From Episyrphus balteatus (Eukaryota > Arthropoda > Insecta > Diptera > Syrphidae), in contig NC_079137.1 in NCBI RefSeq assembly GCF_945859705.1, positions 28,515,322 to 28,579,321 of the forward strand: a stretch of 64,000 nt of DNA. Reading direction: 5' to 3'. This document shows positions 11,523 to 22,359 of the stretch, piece after piece. Below the pieces are notes generated by a model, which did not search any database, had not been told where the DNA came from, and saw only the letters and a program-made list of their open reading frames with translations. Positions within the stretch are counted from its first letter, which is position 1, and each line of letters begins with the position of its first letter. A program made the position numbers and the translations under genes.

Positions 11523-12788
11523 AAGGTAAATATGAAGGTGGCTAAGGCCGCGGACTTATCTCCCTCACTTAGTTGCCGATAATTGGGTGGAACGGCACTC
11601 CGGGCTTTCTGCATCACTGTGTGGAGATTATCTCCGAAGAGGCGCTCTACTTCGTTGTTGAGGTTCATCGATGGAGGTGTTGAGGTTGACCCTGATCTTG
11701 TTGTCTTCGTTGGCCCTGCCTTGACAGGGATAGTTTTAGCTGGGGTCCTTGCTTGCTGTTGTTGTGGCTGCTGCTGGATTTGGCTCTTGGTGCTTGTTGG
11801 TTTTGGTGTTGTTGTTGCTGCGGTAGCTTTAACTCCTCGTGCTTTTTGGGCCATTGCTGCATAACTGATTGCTGGGCGGGTCAGCGCACAGGCTGATTTA
11901 GCAGCAAACTCTTGCTGAGCCTTTTTCTCTGCTTTCATGGTGTTTCTCTCTGTGAGCTTAGCCTTTAGTGTTGGGCATCCCTTAAAGCTGGCTGGATGTC
12001 CTTCCTTTTGGCAATTGGCGCACCAAACGTCCAATCCGGTGTTCTCTTTCCTTTTGCACTGGCCTGGTTCGTGTTCCTCCTTGCATTTGACGCACACGTA
12101 CTGGCGCCCGCAGTTGGTGGCAGTGTGGCCAAAGCGTTGGCAGTTGCGGCACTGCACGATGTCGTTCGACCTTAACCGCTCCCAATAAACCTTGTGGTTC
12201 ATTATCAGGGTCTTGGAGAAGACTTCAGCGATGTCACAGTTCTTGTTGAGTTCGACAACAAAGTTGTTGTACTGCTTTGCCTGCGCCTTCTTTGATTTAA
12301 ACTCCGTGACTTTTATTACTGGGAGACCCTCAATCCTCAGTTCATCTTCCAATTCTATGGCTGCCAGTGTGAAATGCAGTCCCTTCAAGAGCAGTAGGTT
12401 CTTCCGGTCCTCACGGGGAGTAAAGGTGTTAAACTGAATCTTCCTAGCTTTTAAGAAGTTCTTTACATCTTCAAATGATTGGCGATTTCCTGTCGAGATG
12501 ATTCTCGTCTTGGTGTTGCGATTCTTGAAGGTTACGTTGATCATTTTGCTAATGCAGAATCTCCTGATTTCCGCAATGTTGCCGGAAAAGCAAAAGATTG
12601 GCGGCATTCCTGTTGACTTGGTGCTTGATATTGTCTTCGTTGGCTGGGTTGAGGTGCTGCTGGCAGTCGTTGGTTGTTGGTTACTTACTGGCGTTTTAGT
12701 TATTGGCAGTGCTGGTGCTTGTGGTAGGGCAGTAGTTGGTGGCCCAATAGATAGCAATGGATTGTTGTTAGTTGCTGTTGTTAATTTC
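11513..12788 (-). CDS. LINE ORF1: gag-like nucleic-acid-binding protein with three zinc knuckles, 5'-truncated
   Basis: About 425 codons. The N-terminal part is a low-complexity P/T/S/Q region, followed by a PRE_C2HC-like domain (GLPVIKVTEFKSKKAQAKQY to DIVQCRNCQ). Three knuckles follow: CRNCQRFGHTATNC (CX2CX4HX4C), CVKCKEEHEPGQC (CX2CX3HX4C) and CANCQKEGHPASFKGC (CX2CX4HX6C). A Q/T/P-rich C-terminal segment comes last. In jockey-type elements this protein coats the RNA and carries it to the target. The frame has no upstream ATG inside the element; it runs in-frame through GTG at 12790 into the flanking direct repeat, so the true start has been lost. The stop TAA overlaps the ORF2 start. Confidence 0.9.
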
Positions 12789-12801
12789 ACGACAAAATGG
12801 A
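12789..12801. repeat. Right copy of the 13-bp target-site duplication of the LINE
   Basis: ACGACAAAATGGA, identical to 8365-8377, directly adjacent to the truncated 5' end of the LINE. Confidence 0.8.
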
Positions 12802-13354
12802 TATCTACTTATTATCTCAGTAAAGGTACACGATAGGAAACATTTGATAACAGAATTGAAAAGAGCACTTTTTAAAACCTATTGCTAAATATTCAGTTTA
12901 AAATAGTGCAATGATGAAAAATTTTTAACGTTAACATGGTACCTATATATGTACATAGTTATGAATATGCTGTTATCTGTTTGAATTCAATTGAACCTAA
13001 AACAAAACCTAGTAGTTCGAGTTATTTAGGAGTGAATACCTTTATTTAAAAACTAAAACTTTATTTAAAAATTGATCAAAACACAAAATGAAATATTAAA
13101 TATGAAGCAAAAGCAAGGATTTCTATTTACATATGTATAACTTTCATCGTTTTTTTGTGCTTTTTTAGACAATGATACTTTTTGGTAGCTTATCCAAATT
13201 TCCAAGTGGAAGTTTTCCAACTTTCTAAGACCCACCAGATTCAAGATTTGATATGTCCGTCTTTAATTTTATTTAAAATCATCTATGTACTTAATTAAAT
13301 AAGAAAATCTTCTTATTTTTATATGAAGATATTTTTTTTTTAATTTCAAAAATT
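12802..13354. other. AT-rich intronic sequence, nothing recognised
   Basis: About 550 bp of intron with no supported feature. Confidence 0.5.
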
Positions 13355-13430
13355 GCCAGCCACTCGGAATCCTTCCACTCTTGGGTCACTAGACGAGTGC
13401 TTTACCACCAGGTTATCGCACTGTTGAAAA
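13355..13430 (-). repeat. tRNA-derived SINE head, degenerate
   Basis: The - strand reads AGTGCGATAACCTGGTGGTA, AAGCACTCGTCTAGTGACCC, then GGAAGGATTCCGAGTGG. This resembles a tRNA D-arm/A-box, an anticodon arm (ACTC...GAGT) and a mutated T-arm/B-box. The acceptor stem does not pair well, and an A-rich tail follows on the - strand, so this is a SINE or tRNA relic rather than a working tRNA gene. Confidence 0.5.
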
Positions 13431-13883
13431 TAAGTATCCAACTTAAGCTGAATTCTAATAAAAACTTAAAATTCTGTTTAAGTTGTTTCAACTTTTAACT
13501 ACCAATATTTCCTTTTTTTAAGAAAATCTTTTAAAATGAATAAGTACGCACATAGAATTATTGTTTTCAATTTTAGTCATGTTTTTTAAGATTAAAATTT
13601 TATCAAAATGAAATGAAGTTAACTTTAAATTAAACAGTGTTTAAGCGGTATCCATTTATTTTAAGAAATCTTATTTTTTTAAGAAGGTTAAAGAAAAACA
13701 AATGCAGACTTTTAGGCTATTGTTTGAGGAACATAATTTTAATTCAATGTTTTATGGTTGCCTCAAGTTTCTAGAAATCCTTAAATTGCCTAATTTGTCT
13801 ACTTTTTTTGTGCATGTTATACGTCCCAAGGATAAAACAAATTAAAAACCATATTATTTTCATTTTTCCAAATACATACATAG

Positions 13884-14504
13884 ATTCATGTCAGCTCCTG
13901 CACAGTTCGCCAACTCCCAACAGCTCACCGTGCATTCAATTGAAATCACACCCAATGCCTCCACCCAACCTCAAGCAATATCATCAGCAACATCTGGCCA
14001 TGGCTCAGCAACAGCAACAGCACCAACAGCAGCTGCATCATCAGATGACGCCATCCCCCCAGCATCAAAACTATCAAATGTCACCCACTCGAGCAGCCAA
14101 CAACACAACCACTACGTATCACCAGCAAGTAATGGTGCCAAACAATGTCCATCCTCAACACCAGCATCTTGTTGAACAAAATGGCTGTACGGAAATAACC
14201 GGAACAGCGACCATTTACTTTCCAATTCAAACGACAGCCCCGCCGGGGAGCCACCATGTTGGCATGCCTGTGGCGGCCGCAGCAGCAGCAGTTCATTACA
14301 ATCACCAGCCTCTTGTCAAATATCACACAATTCAGTTACAACATAAGAAATCAATGGCGGGCGGTACGGCGACGACAGGCGCAACCACGATAGCGGGATC
14401 GACAATTTTCGAACAACAACTGCCAGGACACATGACAGTGGGGACAGGAATGACAGCGCTAACACTGCCACCACCGCCACACTACCAAACGGCCACCGTA
14501 CATG
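13884..14504 (+). CDS. K2P channel gene, exon b (Q/H-, P- and A-rich linker, 207 codons)
   Basis: A 621-nt exon starting after ACATACATAG (phase-1 acceptor) and ending at ACATG|GTGAGT (phase 1). Both phases fit the neighbouring exons. It encodes a low-complexity hydrophilic segment: S/P-rich, then KQYHQQHLAMAQQQQQHQQQ, H/T/N-rich stretches, an alanine run (VAAAAAAVHY) and a G/T-rich part ending LPPPPHYQTATVHG. No membrane segment is present. It would lie in the cytoplasmic linker between the first and second pore halves of the channel. The GC content is much higher than the surrounding intron, which supports real coding sequence. The acceptor is less certain than the donor: the tract upstream is TTTTCATTTTTCC with some A bases, but other nearby AGs give the wrong phase. 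Confidence 0.65.
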
Positions 14505-14942
14505 GTGAGTATCAAACTTATTTCCTTATATATATTTTTCGAAGTTATGATATCGCAGATGACTTGTAAAGGTCAATATAGTAGATATGTACTAGTACCT
14601 ACACGAGTTATGTTCTTGATGAAGGAAATATCAGAAGTACTAGTACTTCAAATGATTTTGGCACTTTGAATAGGTTTCTTGCAAGGAAACGATTGAATAT
14701 GTTTCAACTTTGTCGACAATAATATTTGTGATACCATTGAAATTTTGAAAGATCGATCAACATAAGTATCAACTACAATGAGGAAAAAATCAACTTCAAC
14801 CTCAATTTCTGAGGCCAACTAAATTCTGGTGTTTTTGCATTTTCTTGTACCAGGAACGTATTGAAAAGTTGATTTATTTATTCACTCGGATTTTATTATT
14901 ATTATTTTTTTAATTTATTTTGTTATTCATGCTGACTTACTA
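14505..14942. other. Intronic sequence, nothing recognised
   Basis: About 440 bp after the GTGAGT donor. No feature was found beyond short A/T runs. Confidence 0.5.
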
Positions 14943-15401
14943 ATGTCGTTTTCGATTGGACCTCCAGAAGTGTCCGAAAGCATTTGGAAGTCTTCTGAAA
15001 CAGTTTTACTGACCTGAAAAGGACAGCTAGAACGCTTCTCAGAAGGGAAATTCACTTCTCGATTTAAAATCGGAATCAAATCAAGAATCACTAATACATG
15101 AATATTCAAAAGTCAAAATAATCACTAAATCAGTATTTTTTTGGTTTTTCATTCAAAATGCTATTGTTTGTTTTCTGTAATTAAACAAATAAACGCATTA
15201 TATACTTACTTAAAATATTTTGCAAACCAACTGTCCCATAAATTGGTTGAATATTACCAATTTTAAAAATCAATTTATAATATTTCGTTTGAATGAAAAA
15301 AAAATTAATATTTGAAATTTCACATAAAAACAGAATTGAGTGGAAGCGATTTGACCTGTTCCATTTGATTTCAGAATGAGTGAACCAATCGAAAACGACA
15401 T
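14943..15401. mobile_element. Probable MITE with ATGTCGTTTTCGATTGG terminal inverted repeats
   Basis: ATGTCGTTTTCGATTGG at 14943-14959 and its exact inverse CCAATCGAAAACGACAT at 15385-15401 bound a 459-bp non-coding segment. There is no clear target-site duplication. The size and the 17-bp perfect inverted ends fit a small non-autonomous DNA transposon; the superfamily is unknown. Confidence 0.55.
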
Positions 15402-16435
15402 AAATTTTTCATACGTACAGTCATACAGACTTGTAAATAAATAAATGTTTGCTCACACCTGAATGTGCTCAAAAGCCTAAATATAAGTTTGAGTTTAGAT
15501 TAAGTAGCGTTAGGTGTGTTCATTTTTGTTTTCTGAATCAATAGTTTATGATTTTCTTTGAAAATTAGTTGCGGAACGACTTTTAAAGGGAAAAGAAAAA
15601 AATAATCTTTTAAAATGTAAGGGCTTACAATCCAATCCGATCCAAATTCGAATCAAACTATAACAGAAGGCGTATTTCGTAGTGGTAAATTTAAGTTGTT
15701 TTTATTAGACACTTTTAGTATTACCCAAGGTGTAATAAATAGTCTGATGAACTTTCATCCCAAAGGTTCACCTTTACATTCAGTTGTCTATGAATAATGG
15801 GTGTCTTTTTCAGAGTCGGAGTGGCCTTATAATTGATCAAAAAATGTTGATTTGATACCTATTTAAAAAAATGTTAAAATGATTGGTTTTTTTTCGGTGT
15901 AATATTCGTACGACTTAACACAGCCCGACTAACAATTTTGCTTCTGTGAAGCTTTATACAATATACATGCTTCTTTTGCTTCTATAAAGGGAGGGAGACT
16001 ATTTTCTAGCAATTATAAGAGCTGTAAAGGAAGTGTAATAGTTTTATATTGTTCTAAAGAATCGTGTTCAAAATATTTAAACGTAAATAAAAAATAAAAA
16101 AAAAAAGAGTGTGTGTACACATGTACACGCGACTGAAGTTATACTTCTCATTCAGTATATGTATATGAATTTCATTTGATATTTTTAATTTCTATTATTA
16201 AATTAATTAATCCACACTTCGTTTTTTTTACATTTTTATCAAGTGAACAATAAATTAATTCTTTCATCCTCCTTGCGTCCATGTAGTTTTCAATTTATTC
16301 TGTGAAATTTACACATGTTGTGCGGTTCAGAACGTACGGTATATGCTTAACGAAACTAAAAGAATTGCGCATAAAATGTGCGATATGGTAATTTTATGAG
16401 AATTGTGTGTGCTTCAGCACTAGTAGTAGCAATAT
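15402..16435. other. Intronic sequence with two short dispersed-repeat fragments
   Basis: 15919-16010 (AGCCCGACTAACAATTTTGC ... TTCTATAAAGG) resembles 28088-28180, so it is part of a dispersed family. 16106-16145 (GAGTGTGTGTACACATGTAC, then ACGCGACTGAAGTTATACTT) is nearly the same as the sequence into which repeat copy 2 inserted at 38035, so it serves as an empty-site reference. Nothing else was recognised. Confidence 0.5.
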
Positions 16436-16443
16436 GGAACTTG

Positions 16444-18359
16444 CAGGGTTGCTACAAAGCTCAAAAGTGAGCTCAGCTCACAGCTCAGCTCAAATTTTTA
16501 GCTAGCTCACTTTTGAGCTATGTACCATAGCTCAGCTCATTTGAGCTGAGCTGAAAGTGAGCTGAGCTGTCGGTGAGCTGAGCTGAGCTGTTTGGTGAGC
16601 TAAGGTAAAGTGAGCTGAGCTGAGCTGTGATGGGTAAGAGGATACATTGATTTTTATTTGGAAAGTATAATGAAATATTAAGATATTTTAAACTTTTATA
16701 AAACACCATAGCTTAAGATGTTTGGTTCTAGTTATTAATGGAATTATTTTAACACATGGATATTTTTATAAATAAAACAGATAATTTTTCGTGATCTTTT
16801 CTCTTGTTTTTTTTAATAGTAAATATATTTCTATTTTTTTAGTAAAATATTTCATTTTTTATCATAAAAAAAATTCCGGTACATTCCGGTTTCTGACTTT
16901 TTTTTAAAATTCCGAGAAAATCGCGTTTGAAAGTTGGGGTAAATTTTTTTTTTCGAAAAATCCCCGAATCTTTGAACGCTCTTGGAAGCTAAACCGCTTG
17001 AGAGCAATTTTTGGGAGTGATGCCAAATGATAGCTTGTGTCATGGGCCTACGCTTTGCACATTGTCAGATTTTTAAAAAATCGCCTTCCATGTTAAACCG
17101 CCACATCATGCCTATTTTTTCAGAATCGTGCCCTTTTTTTTTTACTTTTAAGTTCTCCCGGTTTGAGAACGCGTGGACATACAGGGATGGGAGTTGTACC
17201 CAAATGTAGGTTAGAGTCCCCGCTACCTTTTGGCATCAAAATTTTATTTTCATTTTCTTCAAAATTCCGCGATATAGGCGTTGGAAGTTGGGGGCGCGAA
17301 AAAACTTCTGGGAGCTGAACGCTTTTATCTAGAGACAGGGGAGTGGTGCCATATGAAAGCTTATATTCTCAGCTAGCCGATAGTGGTATAATCCGGTTTT
17401 TCGATTTATTCAAAATTCCGAGAAAATCGCGTTTGAAAGTTGGGGTAAAATTTTTTTTCGAAAAATCCCTGAATCTTTGAACGCTCCTGGAAGCTAAACC
17501 GCTTGAGAGCAATTTTTGGGAGTGATGCCAAATGATAGCTTTTGTCATGGGCCTACGCTTTGCACATTTTCAGATTTTTAAAAAATCGCCTTCCATGTTA
17601 AACCGCCACATCATGCCTATTTTTTTTTTTACTTTTAAGTTCTCCCGGTTTGAGAACGCGTGGACCTACAGGGATGGGAGTTGTACCCAAATGTAGGTTA
17701 GAGTCCCCGCTACCTTTTGGCATCAAAAATTTTATTTTCATTTTCTTCAAAATTCCGCGACATAGCCTTTGGAACGCTTTGATCTAGAGACAGGGGAGTG
17801 GTGCCATATGAAAGCTTATATTCTCAGCTACCCGAAAGTGGTATAATCCGGTTTTTCGATTTTTTTCAAAATTCCGAGAAAATCGTGTTTGAAAGTTGGG
17901 GTAAATTTTTTTTTCGAAAAATCCCCGAAACTTTGAACGCTCCTGGAAGCTAAACCACTTGAGAGCAATTTTTGGGAGTGATGCCAAATGATAGCTTGTG
18001 TCATGGGCCTACGTTTTGCACATTGTCAGATTTTTAAAAAATCGCCTTGCATGTTAAACCGCCACATCACCTATTTTTTCAGAATCGGGCTTAACTTTTT
18101 TTTTACCTTTAAGTTCTCCTGGTTTGAGAACGCGTGTACCTACAGGGATGGAAGTTGTACCCAAATGTAGGTTAGAGTCCCCGCTACCTTTTAGCATCAA
18201 AATTTTTTTTTTTCATTTTTTTTCAAAACTCCGAGATGTAGGCGTTGGAAGTTGGGGCGCTCACTTTCAGCTCAGCTCAAATGAGGTAAGCTATGGTACC
18301 TAGCTCAAATTTGAGCTGAGCTGTGAGCTGAGCTGAAATGTTAGCTTTTTGCAACCCTG
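16444..18359. mobile_element. hAT-like non-autonomous element with AGCTGAGCTG subterminal arrays
   Basis: The element starts CAGGGTTGC (16444) and ends GCAACCCTG (18359). It is flanked by GGAACTTG (16436-16443) and GCAACTTG (18360-18367), an 8-bp target-site duplication with one mismatch. CAGGG ends and 8-bp duplications are typical of the hAT superfamily. Just inside both ends lie dense arrays of GAGCTGAGCTG in both orientations (16460-16625 and 18260-18345). The interior has three direct repeats of about 470 bp (starting near 16905, 17408 and 17870), marked by GAAAGTTGGGGTAAA and GATGCCAAATGATAGCTT. No transposase is encoded; the short open frames repeat with the units. Confidence 0.75.
16905..18250. 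repeat. Three ~470-bp tandem repeats inside the hAT-like element
   Basis: Blocks in the order ATTCCGAGAAAATCG, GAAAGTTGGGGTAAA, GATGCCAAATGATAGCTT, ATGTTAAACCGCCACATCA and GTTAGAGTCCCCGCTACCTT recur three times with a few percent divergence and small deletions. Confidence 0.8.
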
Positions 18360-18471
18360 GCAACTTGCCACATGTAACTTGCCACATGCAACTTGCCACA
18401 CGCAACTTGCCACATGCAACTTGCCACACGCAACTTGCCACATACAACTTGCCACATGCAACTTGCCACAT
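18360..18471. repeat. Minisatellite, 8 x 14 bp (GCAACTTGCCACAT)
   Basis: Eight successive 14-bp units differ only at a few positions (GCAACTTGCCACAT, GTAACTTGCCACAT, GCAACTTGCCACAC and so on). The first eight bases of the first unit are also the right target-site duplication of the adjacent hAT-like element. A decayed unit follows to about 18495. Confidence 0.9.
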
Positions 18472-18495
18472 GAAACATGTAACTTGCTACGTGTT

Positions 18496-21400
18496 GTGTG
18501 TTTTATGTTTGCCGTACTGCGGCGTACTGCATTTTTAAATACTAAAGTACTGCCTACTCTAAAGGTGAAACGACAGCCCTGCTACCCAGGGTGATCGCGT
18601 CATAATCCCTTTGACATTCTTGTCAAAAAGTAAATTTTCATACCCACCCTCCCATAAGAAGTATAACTTCAAAAATGTTCTCATTAATCTTACATAAATC
18701 TCAATCTGATTTGTTGCCTTAGTTCATATATTTTTCATTAATCTAGAAACAGAAATTGAAAATCGATTAAACTGACATATTGGGTTTTGCTTTTACACCA
18801 AGTCACCACAGTTTCTATCAATTTCAAATTTATCTCTTCATCCATCACTGGTTAATGAACCCTCATCATGTTTCTTTTTTTTTCAATTTCCCCTAAAAAA
18901 ATGTTTGAAAAAAAACAACAGAAAATCTGCTCCTTAAACAACTTTAATGAGTTTATAATACAAATCATTTTTCAAAGTAAAACAATTATGATTAAAAGCT
19001 TCTTAGACTAAATTCCCACAAAACTTTAACAACAACTCTCAAAAATATTATCAAAAATGTCTACCCTTGAGACTCAAGTCTGCCTTGAACAAGCATCAAG
19101 ATGGGAAACTTCCTAAATTCCATCTTGCTCGTGTGCTCGTAATTAATTGAATTCCTTTCGCACTGGTTGGTGCTATTTTGGTAGGATGGCAGTTGTATTT
19201 TCTATTTTTGTTGTATTTTTTTGTCCTTTTTCGCCCTTCATTGTTTTTGCTTTTTTTTCAAGTATTATTCACCATCATCGTGGCAGAGATTAGTTTTCTC
19301 TCAGTCTATTCGTTTAAGCGGAAAACAAATATTTGCCCTTGTACCGGCAAAATATAAAGGCCGTTAATGGACTAATACCACGGCCACCATCACCACACAT
19401 CCCATCAATGGAGTTTCATCTCTAACTAGAGCTATCGACAACAACAATATTGTGGGCATTTGGGCTTCCTCATTTAGAACTGAAAGCCGTTTGCCGCACT
19501 TAAATTGAGCGCCCATGCAACCTAGTTTAACAGTTAGTTGAATAACACATTACAACAACACGGCACCTAAATGCTGCAAGAGCAAACAATACTTTTTAGG
19601 ACAACGTAACGAATTTTTTTTTTTTAATAAAAAAAAAAGTAAGACCAAAAAAACAAAACATCGTTCTTGCCCTTTTAGTGGTTTTACATACGGCTTTGCT
19701 GGGATACATTGGCTCTTTTCTCTGCTCTTCGCTTAGTTACTCATACCACTTGTAGTGATAATTTTTTGTATCACTTTTTTTTTTAAGATTGCATCAGAGC
19801 ATTTCCTTTTTTGGGTGCCTAAGTGAGCGAAAATTGTTTTTTTCTGTTTTTTTTTTTAGTTTGATTTTGCGACCAACTTAAGTGGTCTGCAAACACTAAT
19901 GGAAGGATTCAAGGAGTAAAAAAGGATATTCCCTGCAGTTTTTACAGGATATGTACATTATTTAATAGGAAAAAAGGCCTACGATATTTTTGAAAGTCTG
20001 CAAAGAGAGTTAGTTCAATTTACTGGACTTTAAAAAGAAAGACTCAAAAAGAAAATAGAAATGTCATAGGTTTACCAGAATGATTTTTAGCTTTCGAATA
20101 AAAAATAAATTATAATTGAAGTATTGAGATGATGCAAGTGCTTAGTGAAAGAAGAATTCCCACAAAAACTTAAGATTGATTCTTACTTGATCCATGGAGT
20201 TTGAAAGGATAATATGAATTTTGATTTTATAACGTCTTACAAATCGATGAATCTCGGCTGCATTCACGAAAAAGCGAGACAGATGCTCTCATTTCTCCTG
20301 AGCCTGTAAGCAGTGGGGTATAGAATAGGTATTATATCGTCGGCGTAAAGCAAAATTCTTCTAAATCCACTTTTTACAGAAAATGAGTTAATGATGCAGT
20401 TCTACTAATTTGAGGGTGCTCTTTACGAATCTGAAAACCGTTTTTGTCAAAAAAATTTCATTCCGCAGATAATATAATTTAATGGGACAAAAAACAATAA
20501 AAACAGGGAAGTAGCCTTTTGAAAATGAGCCCGAGTTTTCTTGATTGTTCTAAGTCCCATCATATTTTTTTCTAAGTCCACTTTTTATTTAAGGAAAAAA
20601 CGTACTTATATAGGAATTATTGTTCTATGTCCAACTTTGGGTTTTTAGTTTTAGAAAATATTTAAAAATAGTATGCACCTACTAATGAGGTAAACTTGTA
20701 TATTTAAACCAATTTGAAACTTAAAAAGCGTTCCCTGTAAAATTTGCTTTTTGTGACTTAGAACAATTTTGCGTTACGGCGACGATATATAGATTCCAAT
20801 TTACTCACAAATATTTTTAAAATCATTTTCACAAGAATGTCAAAAAGTTTTTCACTTTGAGTTAACACTTTTGTAACTTCAAACTTTTTATTTCACCATT
20901 TTTAAACACATTTCATTCGTTTAGGAAATCAAACTAATCCTTTTGCAAATCAAATTCACTTTTTTGTGAATCCTGAATAGTTGTCAATATTGTTTATTTG
21001 GGGAAAATCAAAAAATATGAATTACATGAAGAAAAAAATCTAAACAGCCATTTCCATAATGTCTTAAGGTGAATTTGATTTGCAAAGCTGTAAAGTTAAT
21101 TTCTAATTGTATTAAAAAAAAAAACTATTGGATCTTTATGTCGTTCGATAGCTTTCTATTGAAAATTTTCAAAAAAAAAAACCATAACCGGTTCACATTT
21201 GATAAAACTATATTTTTTTCTAATTTCTAAGGTCTAAAAATCGTTTTTGGCCCCCAACAAAAGAAAAGACAATCTGACATAATATGTCTTTTAAATATAT
21301 TAAATCAGCTCAAACTGAAATCACTTTACAATATTTTGGTGCATACAAAATTAAATAAGAAATTGAAGATATTAAAAACATTTAACATACAAAAACACAT

Positions 21401-22154
21401 CTTAAAAAAAAAAACATACACAAAATTGAATGGCTCCCCATTGTTTTTAATAATCATCAAATCCCACTTTTATGTAATATCTGTTAGATTTTCGTACAAA
21501 TAACAACTATTCAGCTTGATACCAAGGAATTTTACTAACATTCCATTAAATTAACTGATATTTAAATTTATGTCAGACGTGATTACAAAACGTTTCTCAA
21601 GGCATCCGCAATGACCTTAATTTTGTTTTTCAGCAAGCCACAAAAAAAAAATATTATTATGAATTCTTCTCAAGTGTCTGCCATTTGTTTGGCATCCTTG
21701 ATCACAGAGACTGTTTTGTGTGAGTTTGTAAGATTCAATCTTTTTCCAGGCGATAAATACGTGCTACACATCCTGCCGAGAGTTTTGCAGAAACATATAT
21801 TTAAATGAGCCCCGAAAGTCGTACCTTCTGTATGGTGTCACCATTTCTCTAAATGATTGATTAGTACCATACATCCGTCATTGCCAAATGCCAATTTTTA
21901 TTACTCCTTGTTTTCTATATTATCTACCAATTGTTTGACACATTTACTAATGTTTATTGGAATTTTTTTTTGTTTCATTTTTTTTTGTGTGTGATTGACT
22001 ACGTGCGGGATAGAGCCATATATTTTCATTGGGGGCGAAAAGGCAGTTAAACATGTGCGTGCCTCGAAACCACACACTTCATCTGCATACAAAGGACTTC
22101 GTTTTTTTTTGAAATTCTAAAATGAAAACAAAAAAAATTTTTTTTTCATTGCAG
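18496..22154. other. Intron between channel exons b and c, mostly featureless
   Basis: About 3.6 kb of AT-rich DNA ending in a T-rich tract and TTGCAG acceptor. Apart from one reverse-transcriptase relic (20320-20370) I see no supported feature. The part at 19080-19560 is less AT-rich but shows no coding frame. Confidence 0.5.
20320..20370 (-). pseudogene. Reverse-transcriptase relic (YADD motif)
   Basis: The - strand translates as GFRRILLYADDIIPIL, matching the catalytic box of non-LTR retrotransposon reverse transcriptases (two Asp after Tyr-Ala). A stop follows about 25 codons downstream and no long frame surrounds it, so this is a small decayed fragment, unrelated in detail to the intact LINE at 8.4-12.8 kb (LLYADDSL). 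Confidence 0.55.
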
Positions 22155-22359
22155 GCATTCGGCGTGCGAAATTCCTAGCGAAACCAATGCCGCAGGAGAT
22201 CAATACTCTGCTGGCTGAAAGTGATATCTCGTGCAGGCATGATGTTTCCACGAACCAACAGAGTAGCAGAGCGGGCAGTGAAAGTGGAAACTCTTCTTCT
22301 ACACCCGGAAGTGTCGACATCATGGAAGACGAGGAAGAGAACGAACAAAACCGAATGGG
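22155..22359 (+). CDS. K2P channel gene, exon c (acidic linker, 68 codons)
   Basis: A 205-nt exon between TTTTTTTTTCATTGCAG and the donor GGG|GTAAGT. With one base from the previous exon it reads G-IRRAKFLAKPMPQEINTLL, continues through a Ser/Gly-rich stretch and ends in a glutamate/aspartate-rich segment DIMEDEEENEQNRMG. It ends in phase 2, which is exactly what the next exon needs (GG|A = Gly). There is no membrane segment, so this is a cytoplasmic linker just ahead of the acidic part of the last exon. The open frame, consensus splice sites and phase match on both sides make this a confident exon. The basic IRRAKFLAKP motif may be a short conserved or regulatory site. Confidence 0.75.

Larger units (their letters stand above)
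8378..12788 (-). mobile_element. Jockey-type non-LTR retrotransposon, nearly intact, 5'-truncated
   Basis: A 4.4-kb element on the - strand, flanked by a 13-bp direct repeat. It carries ORF1 (zinc-knuckle protein) and ORF2 (endonuclease plus reverse transcriptase) in the order typical of the jockey clade, followed by a ~230-bp 3' region. Both frames are free of stops and frameshifts, so the insertion is probably young. The 5' end falls inside ORF1: the frame continues without an ATG into the flanking duplication, which indicates 5' truncation during target-primed reverse transcription. The 3' end (AAATAACAAGT on the - strand) lacks a long poly(A). It sits antisense in the intron between channel exons a and b. 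Confidence 0.9.

Noticed and set aside
9121..12836. Several + strand open frames of 60-130 codons across the LINE
   Set aside because: Antisense shadows of the LINE ORF1 and ORF2.
13888..14175. 95-codon open frame overlapping channel exon b in another frame
   Set aside because: Shadow of the exon b frame; only the 13884 phase-1 frame fits both neighbouring exons.
18277..18594. Open frames with repetitive CGKLYVASCVWQVA-type or NLPHATCH-type peptides
   Set aside because: Translations of the 14-bp minisatellite, not genes.
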